Shown: positions 38,901 to 53,900, numbered from the stretch's first letter. The stretch is DNA of 64,000 nucleotides from Trichobilharzia szidati (GCA_944472155.2 OX235271.1:64338416-64402415), one strand, 5' to 3'. Program-made: numbers and translations. The notes: generated by a model from the letters alone, not told the origin.

Positions 38901-41900
38901 GTGGTTCGTTTAGGGCTGTTATAGTTTAACTTCTACAGTTTTCTTTTTGTGTTCATCAGCCACTTTCATCTCCTCACTAATTGAATAAAAGTGTAAACAG
39001 ACGAGTTTTACTCATCAATAATTTTATTATCTCTAGTTTCATTATAATTCAAAGCTTCGACTTATCAAATACTGATATCATTTCATGTTTTCTTTACTTT
39101 TTATTTTTTCCACAAAATTTCCATAGGAACAAACAATAAGTTATTTGAAATGTATTCTTCATGATATATCTGCTAGTAGTCATTTATCCTTAGTGTATTT
39201 TCGTTTAGCCAAACGTATTCTCAATGAACATCCAATAGCATCGGATGCTCGTTGGCAATGGTTACATACACAATTATCAACAATTATTGATTCATTGCCT
39301 ATATCTAATCTACATTATCTTGAATTAGAAGGTTCTTCTAGTTTTCAGTATATTGTATCTGCTTTACATAACAGTAATAATAATAGTCATATAGAAGGAG
39401 GAGCAGGAGGAAGTACAGATACTACTTTATTATTACTGCCGATATCACGTTTATGCGCACGATTAGATGCATTGCATAATTTACAAGAATTATGGTTATT
39501 ATTATATAATATATGCTGTGAACAGTCAACGCGTTATCTTAATACAAACTTTGTAACAACAGTAAAACTAATTGATGTACCGAAATATTTAAATATTTTA
39601 TTATCTACAACATCTGTCAACGATGATGATACTGAGACAACTACTACTACTAATAGTGATGGGAATCGTTTAAACAGGAGAAAAACCCCAACAAATAATA
39701 ATAAAAGTAAGAATAAATTGTATCATGAATTACGTAGTCTTATGAATGAACATTCATTTACTACAAATATTGAATCATCAAATCACCGTCGTCTTCGTTC
39801 TCGTCGTCGTCGGCATAGTGACGGTGATAATGAAAGCGCAGATAATGATGTTGATGTCGTTGATGAAGGCAATGATGGTGATGATGGGTCAGCAGTTATG
39901 AATACATTTCCAAATTCAAGATATGCATGTTGTTCACCTGAATATGACCAATTAGTTGAAGATTGTGCTGGTCGTTTATTGAATTCATTAGATTTTGAAA
40001 GTATCATTAAAGCTGCTGATGACTGTCCAATGGATAACAGTGTCAATTGGGCTGAAACGCATATTTTATGCGGATTACATATTGCTGGAGAATTAATTGA
40101 ATTCGGTAAAGCTTTACAAAATAAATTAGCTAAGTAAGTGTCTATTTTATGAGGGATTTTCTTCTAATTGCAACGACAGAATAATAATTATAATCAATTT
40201 TATGATGTATTTACCAAGGTTTCGTGCCTATCCGATCAGTCAATCAACCAGTGTTACTGAACAGTCATTTACAATTCCATTCAGCTGACAATGAGCCAGA
40301 TCTATTGCGTAAGAGATGGTTATACAACCCGGGGTTGTTCAAACCTCGATGCGTGGAGCGGGGTTCGAACCTGTCGCTCACTATTCGGAGGTCAAGTGTC
40401 TAGACCAGTGAGCCAGCTCGGCTACTCATCACTAGCACTTGTCATCAAGTTCTGTCTTGCATATCGAGAAAACTGGTGCTCTCGAGTCAGTGTTTGTCAA
40501 AGATAAAGTGCATGTACCCATAGAGCTGAAATTCGACATTTTATACTAAGGATTCGACCGATACAATGGTTAGATGTATAGAATATTTAATTGTGTTATC
40601 AAATCAGTTATGTTCATCTTATTGCCTACCTTCTCTCAAACCGATAGAGCACAGAATAAACTGTAATATTGATGTTAAGTGCTTTAGTAGGTCGTTTGAA
40701 AGACCTAAACATCTGCATTTAACACTTTTTATTCCTCATTATGATTTATATACAACCTTGGGAAATTTAACCCGAATCCCCGCTGACTTCATGTAGCACT
40801 AATAATGAGACGTTGACTGCTGCGACGCAGGATGAAATAGAGATGGATTGGACATAAACTACTGAGAAAGCCGCTGAGTAACATCACTCACTAGGTCATG
40901 ACTCGAGTGGCACTCTAGTGGGAAACAACCAGTTGGACGTTGGTCCGAAGGTGATATGGAGAAGATCGTGTAAGGAGAGAAAATGAAGACTTACGGACAA
41001 TCGTGAAACCAACTGAAAAACGCCGCAGGGAACAGAGTAAAGTGAAAATGTGTTACTGAAGCTCCATGTTTTATTCGAATCCCAAGGGAATAATAATAAC
41101 AAGTGATGTGATGATCAGATTTCTTACTTGTTGCTGTCGAATTCAGTTGGATGAATTTCACAGTCTAGTCACTCGACAACCTACTATATAGGACGACTAG
41201 CGTACAATCTACATGAAACCTTGAACTTAGTCCCAAACAGATGTAACATTTAAACCAGGGGAACAGTAACTGACATTTACACATATGGAAATTATATGCT
41301 TTTTCGACTCAATGTCATCTTTATTATGCTAAAGTGGTCAACAGTTCCACAGTAGGTAAAAGTGAATTTTGTGAGGGTGGGTTGTGTTGCAGACGCATCA
41401 GTATACTAGTAACAGTATGGTTTGATGATATTTCCCATTCAGACTGCTGACTATTTTTTTGGTGTTGGTGAATGATGCTCTGAGCTCTGCATAGTTTAGT
41501 TAAAGTTAGCTCTGAAGTTCTTGTTCAGAAGGACAATGACTGTCTTCGCAATAAAACCAGCTAATCCAGAGAACACAAGAACATTTAAAACATCCCCCCT
41601 TGAGGGATAAATTTCCTCCTCTTCTAACTATACTATCTAGTTTAGCGACATAAAAGCTTGATCATTCCATAGACCAATTTTGGATGAAAAGATTAGCTGT
41701 CTTTGATCATAGGTGTCAACGTTCTATCTCCCGCGTGAAGTGGTATGATAAGGTGAGTAACATTGAGGTTAGGCGTCGAGTGCTAGGTAAGGAGGGGAAA
41801 TCAGTCGACGAGACTGTGAAATTACATCGACTGAGATGGTTGGGACATGTGTTACGTATGCCTAGTCATCGCCTTCCTCGACCGATGGGCAATGTTAGCT

Positions 41901-44900
41901 GATATAGGGCCAGACTGGAAAAGAGCTAGCGGCGGTCAAACGAAAACATGGTACCAGTCAATGAAATCTACAACAGTTAGTCTAAGCCACGTAGGAAGGT
42001 GTAGACTTCCTGACTGGTTGGGGTCCTCGGGACGGTAAAACCAATGGTTGAAAACAATTGGTGACATGGCTCAAACTCGTCGTTCTCAATGGCGCAGATG
42101 CATCCACTCCTTGTGACTCAGGATTTCCGATGAAACTGTTTTGTTCTTCGTTATTACTATTCCTTTGTCTCACACCTCTGTTTACTGTCTATATTATTAT
42201 GCATTTCTCCTACTTTCTTCTCTTACTTTGTGTGCTACATGGAGGGAGTGTGGCGACTTGAACTGCCGCACATCAGTGCAAAGTTCTATGTTGAAAACCG
42301 ACCGACCAATTTTGGATTAAAAACTTTATAAAAATTATATTCCATATTAAAAAGTCCTCATTCTCATATTTGTGCCATGGTGTTTCAGTACTCCAATGCT
42401 CGCCAACCACTTAGGTAGTATGGGTTCGATTCCTAGCCGACAGAATACTAAACCTCGCTTGGTCAGTAAAAAGCCCGATAAAGAGGGAAGATTGGGCGTG
42501 AGGCCAGCAAATCCACCCCCCCCCCCTCCCATAAAAAATACACGACCACTAGTGAAACTTCAAAGCCCAGGCTTGAAACCCAATGTTCCCCACCCAGAAG
42601 GCAAATTCAATGAAAAAAATTATCTCAGATCTAACGTACTACATTGCCTAAATGTCAGGCATACATTTCATTTGTTATTTCCACTTATACACTGATTCCC
42701 ATTTAATTTGTCCTGATTTCTTTTTTTTAGAGAGCCACAATCTTTATATCAGTCAGTATTCAATGAAGTTGCTATGAATGCAGGATTTACATTGAATCAC
42801 TTACAGGTTATTAAATCACAAGATATTGTCCTACAAACAGTCACTTTAATCCCTGAATTAATAAAAACTTTCTGTGAAACAATTGACAATCAAATGTCTA
42901 TGAATGCTACATCCTCTGAAGGCAAGGTCAGATCAGATACTGTAATAAACAGAAGCAGTGTAGAATTTCTCATTCATGTATCACGTTTAATTGAAGTGAG
43001 TTTAATTGAAATTTTGGATTTTTAACATTTTTTTTTCTGTGGTTATCGATTGAATAATTTCATATATATATATATATTATATAATATAGTGTGGGAATCT
43101 ACTGAACTCAGCGTAAAGGAATAAAATCTGGATTTTCAACACCCAATGTCAAGTCAATAATTCTAATCACCGAAAATACCCATTGAGTCATGAAGAAAAT
43201 AAAAGACAGATTCAGCGAAGAAAATTTTCTTTATCGACGAAATCATCTTCAGAGGCTGCTGTACAGTCGTATTTATACTTACAAAAATATATAGTGGTCT
43301 ATTATTAAGTAATAGGGGGTGACATAATTGATATAATTACTCAGAAGTGGCTTTAGAAGTGAAAATTAAAAGTTGTAAATTACGTGGTACTCAACGGAAC
43401 AAAGATAGAAATTTGATAAGGTTAAAATTGCTATTGAGTCAGAATAAAGGTATTTGAGTGTCAATTTAACAAGTGTGAAGAGGGTGTGAAAATATACAAA
43501 AGGAGCATATGAGAGTGATAATAGTGAATTAATTATTAAAGCAAAAGCAAACTAAAAGTAAGATTGAAAATTACAAAAAAGAAAAGAAAAAAGTCAAAAT
43601 TTTTTTACAGGGAACGATTAGTGAGAAGGTTAAGACCAAGACAAACTTTTTCTGCATACAGAGTTCAGGGTTGTATTGATGAATTGCCAGCGCCTCCGCC
43701 ATACACAAAAGCCGAAACCTGACACCCTTTGTACCATTTGGCTTCACTTTGTAGATGATCTTGAAAGACGACTCCGGTGGAGCTACGTGGCCTGAGTTCA
43801 CCAAATGCTCGAGAATTGAGCTAGTAACACACCCTCTTCACACTTGTTAAATTGACACTCAAATACCTTTATTCTGACTCAATAGCAATTTTAACCTTGT
43901 CAAATTTCTATCTTTGTTCCGTTGAGTACCACGTAATTTACAACTTTTAATTTTCACTTCTAAAGCCACTTCTGAGTAATTATATCAATTATGTCACCCC
44001 CTATTACTTAATAATAGACCACTATATATTTTTGTAAGTATAAATACGACTGTACAGCAGCCTCTGAAGATGATTTCGTCGATAAAGAAAATTTTCTTCG
44101 CTGAATCTGTCTTTTATTTTCTTCAATAATTCTACATAGTTCCAGAGACTTGATGTGCGCGTCATGGAAAGTATCTCCAACAGACTACGGTAAGACTTTC
44201 ATCGACAGTTGTCTTTGCTGACTTGATTCTGAAGATCAGATGGCCAGTCAGAAAGGATTAACACAACAAACAACTCTGTCAACGAACCAATCAAGGACCT
44301 GTTGCCCACAAGTATACCGAAGGAAAGGGAGATGGATTCAACATAACTCTTAGAAGACAGTTGAGTGACATTACGCACCGCACACTCTAGTGGAACCCGA
44401 ATGAGAAATGATGAGTTGTACGTTGGCCAAAGAGTGACACGGAAGTGGTTGAGTGAGGAGGAAGTAAAGTCTATGAGCAATCGGGGAGCTGCAGATTGAA
44501 ATGGAGACGTGCAAGTGAAGCCCTATATTTCATTCGGAACCCAAGGGAACAATAATATAACGTCACAATTTGTAATGTATAGATCTCTGTTCATCTAACT
44601 GAATGTTAATTTTAAGCTTTACGAGGTTTAATTTATGCTGTTTATAGGAGGGAAATTTTTTTTGAATCATATCAATAATATAAAAGTTAAAGTGTAGTTG
44701 TCCAATCGAATAACCTTCAACCGGTCAATCAGAGTAAATCAAGTTAATGTGTGTGTGGGGGGGGGGTAAACACGAAAGAAATTCTTTCAGGAAATGTGAG
44801 CATATTGAACAGCCTAGCTTTCTGTAAAATTCTGCAAGAATAACTTCTGTTTTCTCATAGGAGTATCGGTATTTATTCAGATAGCTATCATTTAGGATGG

Positions 44901-47900
44901 GGCGCTAGAATTACGAGCTAGGGATATGAGAATAGGATTGCGTTTAAATGATATTTTCCGGATTTCAGTGTATTCTGAAGCCCATTGGTTGCTAATATTA
45001 AACTTGCTTTACCGATTATAACTGCATTATTACTTCCGCGAACTCTGATTGACCACTTGAAGTTCACCTGTGTGCCTGTCCTCCACAACTACTCTCTTTT
45101 CACGTCATCAAAGCTTAAATCGCAGTACGTATACACACTTTACAACAAAACCTCATATCATCAGGTTGTCAGTCATTGTATCCAGTAGAAACATCGATTA
45201 ATGTTTATATAGGTTAGATGTGGACAACAGGATAAACAGTTGTCAAGCTTTAGAACTGAATTTATGATTTTTGGAGGTGAGGGTAAAAGCTAGTCATGAG
45301 GTGTTTTCGCGCATAATCTAACTAACAAACGCCATAATAGATATTCCAGCTGTATAAAAAAGGTGATAAAACACGTTTAAAATTGTCAAATGTATCATCT
45401 GATGTGATAACAGCATTCCCCTAAATAAGTAATACAAAATCTTATCAGATCAACTACCCTCAGGAAACTCGAATCGTAGTTGACCGCCTCTGTTTTCCCT
45501 AATCAAGGATATTAAAACGAAAGTGTGACGAAATTGTTCTGTTATAACTTATGTACCCACTTTTTTCTTACATTTAATATACAATAATCCCTTACTGGGT
45601 TAGAAAACCATTGGAACGTAGGGAGTAGTGGACATCCTTTTCGTCCTAGTTTGGGACTCTTCAGTGGTACGCACGCACAACCCCGACGGGGATCCCTGGT
45701 GGTGACCAATCCATGATCAAACTTGAAACGAATCAAATCTCCACAAACTAACTCTTGGAGAATCCCTTAGTCGATTGTGTTAATTTCCTTTCAAGTGTTT
45801 GCAGGTTAAGGAAGATAACGAGTGGAATTTACTTAAAGTAGCGTTGTTGATCCAGATTGAAGGATATTGGATTGCTGAAGTAGCAATGCATGCATATCTT
45901 GCAACCTTACAACAAACAGATAGTGTAAAGAAGAGAAGAGTGAGGAGGCTGAAAGGAATGTATATTTGGGGAAACGTATGGTACATAGCTAAATTTAGTA
46001 TACCATATTCTCAACCAGCCATTTGCACATCATTTACCACATCCTTGACGAATTGGTCGAATATCGTCTCATTCGATAGCTTCTTGGATTCTGCATCATA
46101 TGGCAACATTCTTCTCATGGTTCTCTTCTTTGATTGCTCTTTCCAGTGTGCCAAACATATTGTTACTTCGTTTCTGATATACTACTTATATCGGATTATA
46201 AGCAGTACCAACGTAACTGACAATAAACTACTGTTATTACTATTGAAAACTAGTAATACTAATTAGCCGTCCAAACTGTGGCAAGTTGAGTACCGATGGA
46301 AAACGTTGATCCACTTTTAGTGGAAAGTATCTACTGAACTGTGATTAGTAGAATATGTTATTGCCTTATCAAAATTTCAAATTATAGTTAATAAAGGAGA
46401 GAGTGTTTTAGTTACATCCACTCACATCTCTATTTGTTTCCATATTGAATGATCAATATAAAATATTCACTCTCTCTACATATATATGTATATCTCACTT
46501 CTTATTAGGCTGGTGTAGCTGAAATTGTACAGTATCGTGAAACTCGTCTATCAAGTTTACTTAAAACTTTAGAATCATGCAATCGAATGGATGAATCATC
46601 TCGGAAAGTTTATTACCTACCGTGTTGGCTTACAGATGAAGAACCATATGGTCTTGGAAATGTTTTGTTAAAATTGGTTAGTTTCATTTCCTTATTATTA
46701 TTATTATTAATATCATTACTCCATTGCTTGGTAAAATGTATTGATACTTTGTAAAGGTGAAATTTTCAGTTGAACAGTGTAAGGTTTACAACTTTCCTCT
46801 TTTTATGCTTTATGAAATAAACCTCATTTCAGTTAGGTAAAATACCTAATGAAGAACTTAGGCAAGTGTCTACGACTTTTGATTGATAGAATTGTAACAA
46901 CAGAAGACAAGGGCCAGGCAACAGATCGTTTATTGGGAAAATCAACAGATATTTATAGATTTTTATGTACAGTATTATTAGCGTTATTATTAGCAGAGAA
47001 GCAACGTCTTCTGATTGGTTGTTTTCTTGCTGAAGGTTATTCTATCATCTCTTTATGGCCGTTTCTTAGAAAGTCAGGCTATATATCAGCGAATCGTATT
47101 TGCACACGTTAAGTCTGCTGTGACTGTTTGGTGAGTTCCTCAAGGTTAAGCTTTGTTCTTGCTTTTTTTTCTCATGACCCCGATTCGGGACGTAAACATT
47201 GACGTAAATTGTTGCCTACAATTCTGGCTAGCAGACAGCTCTCGCCAAGAATGATGCTCCGTGCAAGGATCATGAATACTTACGACTGACTGACTAAGTT
47301 TCAATACAGAAGTGCAGCAGTTCAAGTTGCTACATTCCATGCAGCATACGAAGGGGGGACAAAAGAAAGAGGAGAAGAGATTCCAAAGGACTAAGGAGAA
47401 AGAAGAGTAACGTGGAAAAAAATGATGGTTTAGTGGATATTGGAGATAACAAACAAAGAGAGAGTGAATACATCCGCACCATTGAGAATGATTTTGAACC
47501 ATATCATCAACAGTCTCCAGCCATTGGTTCTTAGCATTCCGAGGACCCCAAGCAGTCAGCCTACATCTCCCTAAGTTTTTATCTTACCATCTCTAACTCT
47601 TTTTCAACTTAATCCAATGTTGGCTATCATTGCTCACTGAAAAAGAGAATGGCTGGTCATATTCTAGGCATCTCAATTTATTGACCTTGACAGGTTCATC
47701 GATTGACTTACCTTCCCTACCTAAGACTACGCTTAACTTCAGTATCGCTCATTATATTACATCACTTAACACATGAGATGGAACATAAACAACAACTATG
47801 GTCGAAGATGGCGTGTCTTTTCGTATATTTCCACTTTCAGTGGCCAAGTCTCACAGCCATAATGGTGGACAGAGTGAACTGCTGATCAGTTCATGTGTCC

Positions 47901-50900
47901 TTTGATCGATAACTGGGCATCACGTCTACACCAGCGATGACGCTATTCAGGAAATACCATATGAGCGAGCCTTTTGCATTCATGCTGACATGAGAACAGT
48001 CATTTTGAAGCTCAATTCACATCAATAATCTTTGCATCCTTCAGATAAAATGAAAACAATTGCCCATACATTTACGAGAATGAAACAACAATAAATGTAT
48101 GCCTTTCATACTCTCATATAGCCACATTTTCGGGTAGAGTAGTTACGATTTATGTGAACAGTAGAAATCCGCTTTATAAAGTTGATTTAATTTATTTATA
48201 TCTTGAGAGCTCAAATTCAATGAAGACAAACATTGTAGGTGGTTTCAGACCATAATCAGGAAGTCGTAAACCTCGGTTTTGTGCTTATTGGCACACATTA
48301 ATATGGCGTATCTGCAAGTTTAAGCAGATATTGATTTGTCTGAGACGCATCGTTCGCTGCTGAGTGCCTTCGGTCGGTCGGTTTTCGACATAGAACTTTG
48401 CACATATGTGCGCCAGTTCAAGTCGCCACCCTCCCTCCATGTAGCACACAAAGCAAGAGAAGAAAGTAGAAGAAAGGCATAATATAGACAGTAAACAGAG
48501 GTGTGAGACAAAGGAATAGTAATAACGGAGAACAAAACAGTTTCATTGGAAATCATAAGTCACAAGGAGTGGATGCATCTGCGCCAGCCAGCCATTGAGA
48601 ACGATTTTGAGCCATGTCACCAATTGTTTCCAACTATTGGATTTTACCGTCCCGAGGACCCCAACCAGTTAGGTAGTCTACACCTTCCTACGTGGCTTAG
48701 ACTAACTGTTGTAGATTTCATTGACTGGTTAAACCATGTTTTCGTCTGACCACCTCTATCTCTTTTCCAGCCTGACCCTATATCAGCTAACATTGCCCAT
48801 TGGTCGAGGAAGGCGATGACTAGGCATACGTAACACATGTCCTAACCATCTCAGTCGATGTAATTTCACAGCCTCGTCTGTTGATTTCCCCACCTTACCT
48901 AGCACTCGACGCCTAACCTCAATATTGTTCACCTTATTATACCACTTCACACGGGAGATAGAACGCAGACACCTATGATCGAAGACAGCTAATCTTTTCA
49001 TGTCTTCCGCTCTCAATGACCAGGTCTCACAGCCGTAAAGGAGGACGGAGCGGACTGATGAGCAGTACACACGCCCTTTGGTCGATAGCCTGATGGATAT
49101 CACGTCTACGCCAGAGACGGCGTAAACTGGCATATGCGAAACTAGCCCTCTGTATTCGTGCTGAGATTTCGTCGGAAATCTCGGCGCACACGTTTACCTC
49201 CCCTAACCCAACAAAGAGGGAAGGTTGGGTGTGAGAGCAACAACTCCTCCCCGTAAAAAAACACCCCTCCTACTGAGACTTCAAAACTCCAGCTTAAAGT
49301 CTTTTATGTTCCACTTAGTTATTGATTATTATTTTATTCCTTTGAGTTTTGTGTTTTTTATCTTCCAGTTAAATCATCTTGTTAAAGTTGGATCGAATAA
49401 ATCAATAATGGAGAGTGAAACTGATCATCATCAACATCATCATATGTCGAATGATGAAACAACTAGTTATCACCAGCTGACTAATGATTGCACTAAATAT
49501 GCAATTGATTTAATACGTAGTATATTATGCATTGCAAAACAACGTGTCATCTGGGCTACAGTCAACTCATCTTGGGCATTATATTCAAATAAAGAAGACA
49601 ATTTACTGGATAGTCATCATGCTGAACAACAAAATAATCAAACAGACATTAAAAATCGTATACAAGCAATACAACGACTTAGACGATTGAAACATTGGTA
49701 TGCAAGTTTAAGAGAATATCTTATTTCAATTGTCGGTAAGTTACAACGTTTTCTCTGTTCATTTGCGTACGTACGGAAGTTATTTCAGAGTAATAAAGTC
49801 AAATAGATTATTATTATTTTTTAACTTCTGAGTTCTTGATACCTTTACCTATGAACACTTATTATTGAGGACTCACATTTTAAGCCTATTTGTCTTTGAA
49901 ATTCAAATTGTCATCATTTTCCATCTTAATTACGGACATTTTTCTCTCAAGTGTTTGGTTTGAAGAAATTTGACAGATATCAAGTTCGATCATTAAATAA
50001 ATTCACTTTCAGAATCACTGAAGACCACTTTCGTCCTAGTTTGAGGCTCTTCATCAGTATGCATCTATCTGTGACCTTCGTGTTAGAAGACGAGCCCCTT
50101 GACTGTTCTAACTTCTACCAGTTTGTGATTTGTAGCTCAACCAACCACTAAGAATTCAAGATAATTTATTCTGTAATCAGTCACTAGTGAGCATTAGGTT
50201 CTAGATACGACCCCGGAGGGGGGGGTCATTGATGTGTACGATTGAAGAGTTGCAGACTTGGATGAAACAGCTGTCCAGTCTACCCTGATTTCAAATGATA
50301 CTTACTCAGACTGAGGTCATTTCGTGATCATACTTGAAATTTTATTTCTTAATTTTTGAGATAGATCAAGAAAGACTTAATTTTAGGTTTCCTACTGCAG
50401 TAAAATTTGTTAATAGAATGGTAAGACTATCTTTCATTTCATCATTAAGACTGTTGTTGTATTCCCTGAGTGAACGGATTGGATTCATATAATAATGACT
50501 ACTGTAACTCAGTGGTGTGTTATGCATTTGCTTGTTGTTGTTCAATGCTTTACTGTTATCAAAGGGTAACTCCAGTTCTAGCTAGATTTATTCTTTAATC
50601 ATTAAACTAGCATCATTTTTCTGAAGAACTAGTGTGTGGCTACTGAAAAGGATTCCTAAGTAGTATATTGTGAAGTGCTTTGGTAAAATCTTGAAAAATG
50701 AAGCGATGGATGCTATTGGAGAACAGGAGAAATGTAGCTAATTAGGTAAAAATAGAGAAGGTAAAAGGGGAAGAATACGAATAACTTTGGCACAACAATT
50801 GTAAAAGTTCAATGCACTGTTTTTATGCTTTTTGCCACCACTGCGCATCTTTATATCAAAATGAACAATTTTACTGGCAAAACCCTTTGACTTCTGGCGT

Positions 50901-53900
50901 TACTCTAGAAGCAGCCGAAATGTCAACAGAAACTGTATATATTTCGGTCCAATATAATCAAACAACGAAGAATTGGAAAATGACTCCAACGACGAATAAC
51001 CACTTAGATGGTTCTTGCGGCAAGGCAATGTAGTAGTAGTAGTGTAACGACAGAAGGCAAGAGTCAGGCAACAGATCATTTTTTAAGGAAATCAACGCAT
51101 ATTTATATATGTTTTCATGTACATTACTATGGATATGTAAACAAACAGACACAGTCTTCCGATTGGTTGTTTCTCACGACAAATCTTGGGAACGTAAATT
51201 ACTGTCTACCAAATTGGCTAGTAGACAGCTCTCACAACAGTAGTATTCCCGAAAAAGTCTGAGTGAAAACACCATCACTCACTTGGGATTCAAGTACATC
51301 TAGCTAACGAGCTCCAAAAACAGAACGCAATACACACATCCTTGATTCCACTGAAAGCTTACCACCTTTCAAGCAAAACTAGTCTCAATATTGTTAAAGA
51401 CCCAATTATTACACTCAATTTCGACGAAGTGTAATATATGTGTGTATTATGTGTTATACATTGCCAAGGAAATCCATTAGATGCAGAGTATTCATTTATA
51501 CGAGTTCATGTTATACCAGTTATGCTGAACCTTGGAAGTTCAACATATAAATGCTGACGCAGTAGTGTGGTGAGAGCAAGCTGCTAGCCAATTGGTAGAC
51601 ATTGGTCTACGCTGATTGGTGGAAATTAATCTAGGCTGATTCAACGACCGATCACAGCTGACCTAGACGTGGACAAATATGATTCGCAGATAAGTGGCTC
51701 GCATTTCCGAGAAATATCGAAAACGAGAAAGCAGAAGACTGCGTTTGTTTGCAAACAACCAATCAGAAGACCGCCTTCTTTCTGCGGGCAGAGCCTTATT
51801 AATGTACGTAAAATACACATAAATACCTGTTGGTTTTCGTAATAAAACTGATCTGTTGCCTGGCCCTTGTCTTCTGTTGTTACATTTGGTGTCGCTGCCT
51901 ACCGACAAATGGAAAGCCTATGCCCTGCAGTTTTTGATGGAGACACATGGATCTTCGGGCAGGACTTCGAGGCTTCTTCGCAGTCGAGTGGCGTTCAAGA
52001 TCTGTCAGCGATGAGGCTGCTACTTGGGACGCTGCTGGGAGGTCGGGAGAAAGCAGCATATGGAAGTGTGAGGCGAAATACCTACGAATGTGCGACAGGG
52101 TCAGGCAAATAGTTTCCAAAGTGGGAAGGACCACATATGGTCACGTTGAGATGGGGTTACGCAGACACAATCGCAATGGTAAACACCGTTAAACAAGTGG
52201 ACATCCGCAAGCGCCGAGATTCCAGACAGCAAGACAACAGAGCAAAGCTCCAAGAACCGAGAAGACCGAGCCGAATTCAGTCCAAGCTATTTGACGGGGG
52301 GACGAGTTTGGTGAGAGCAAGCTGCTAGCCAATTGGTAGACATTGGTCTACGCTGATTGGTGGAAATTAATCTAGGCTGATTCAACGACCGATCACAGCT
52401 GACCTAGACGTGGACAAATATGATTCGCAGATAAGTGGCTCGCATTTCCGAGAAATATCGAAAACGAGAAAGCAGAAGACTGCGTTTGTTTGCAAACAAC
52501 CAATCAGAAGACCGCCTTCTTTCTGCGGGCAGAGCCTTATTAATGTACGTAAAATACACATAAATACCTGTTGGTTTTCGTAATAAAACTGATCTGTTGC
52601 CTGGCCCTTGTCTTCTGTTGTTACAGTAGTATACTGGTTGCTTCTCCAAATCATTGGGCTACCTAAATTTCTACAGGACGTAATGCTTAAAACTTAATTA
52701 ATTGGACTTTATGTTTACCATCTAACGAGTGCCAACTAGCACGAAACCTAGGTCCAAGGCTTCCTGCTGATTGCCTCCAACCACCTAATATCATACTGAA
52801 GCACTGCAGAGTTGAAAAGAATGGAAGAAAAATACCTGCTAGCTGTCTTCTAAAAGAATGGATATCCACACAATTTCACCAAAAAGTGATTAAAATCGAA
52901 TCACAACACCAATAAGGAACCATCATCAAAGACCACAAGAAGATTCATCCTACCATACATGAAAAATATCTCTGAAATAACAGCTAGAATACTGAAACCG
53001 TTTGATATAGATATAGTACACAAGCTAGTCAAATCGCTTAATTCGATATTATGCAAACCGAAAGATCCAACAGAAAAAGATGATAAAATAAATACCATTT
53101 ACAAAATAAATTGTATGAACTGTAACAGGCAATACATCGGCCAGAGTGGGTGTCCCCTTAGAATCAAGATCCAGGAACGCCAATCATCCGTGAAAAGACA
53201 CAATATATATTCTTTCATATCTATGCATATATACAATTATGGACATCAATTTGATTGGGATGGTGTCAAAATCTTAGACAGAGGAAACACCAAAAGTGCA
53301 GTCAGGGAATTCGTAGAAGCCTGGTACTCAAGTGAATCAGCGATTAACAAACATGTTAATATGGACAAAATTTACCAACTAATAAAAACTAAATCATGTG
53401 ACGAGAAAGTTTAAAATCCAAGTCAATAGAAAATGATCAATACATATGTAAAGATGGTTACTGGGAGACGCAATTCTATCACTCATGGAAACAATTTAAA
53501 TCAGTTCACTTTAGGCTAAAAAATGCGCTGAAGGGAGATGTTGTCGAGAAGGAGGATGGAGGCTCCGCAATTAAACCAACCAGCTCATAGAACACTATTA
53601 ATTGCAAATCATCCACCTGAGCTACAAATCTTCTCTATTATTTCAGATTGTTACTTGAAGATCCTATACGAGAAGCAGATGTAAACACTCTGTATTGCAC
53701 AGAATAAAACTGTTATTATTATAATCAATCATGTACTGAATACTTAGAGATCCATAATTAGTCATATGAAAGATAGTGTTGTTATACATTTTCATTGTTA
53801 GTGAAAAGATTTCCCCTGTTAGTTTTTATAAAAATCTTAAAACTGGTTCTTTTTTGTAACTCCCTTTATGTACTACAGGTGATCAGCTTCATCGACCTGA

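Noticed and set aside
39783..40046. Minus-strand open frame rich in arginine and serine
   Set aside because: It is a shadow of the low-complexity part of nup133 exon 10.
51566..52625. Retrozyme (small LTR element with hammerhead in the LTR)
   Set aside because: No CUGANGA plus GAAA combination is found in the LTR; size and layout alone are not enough.
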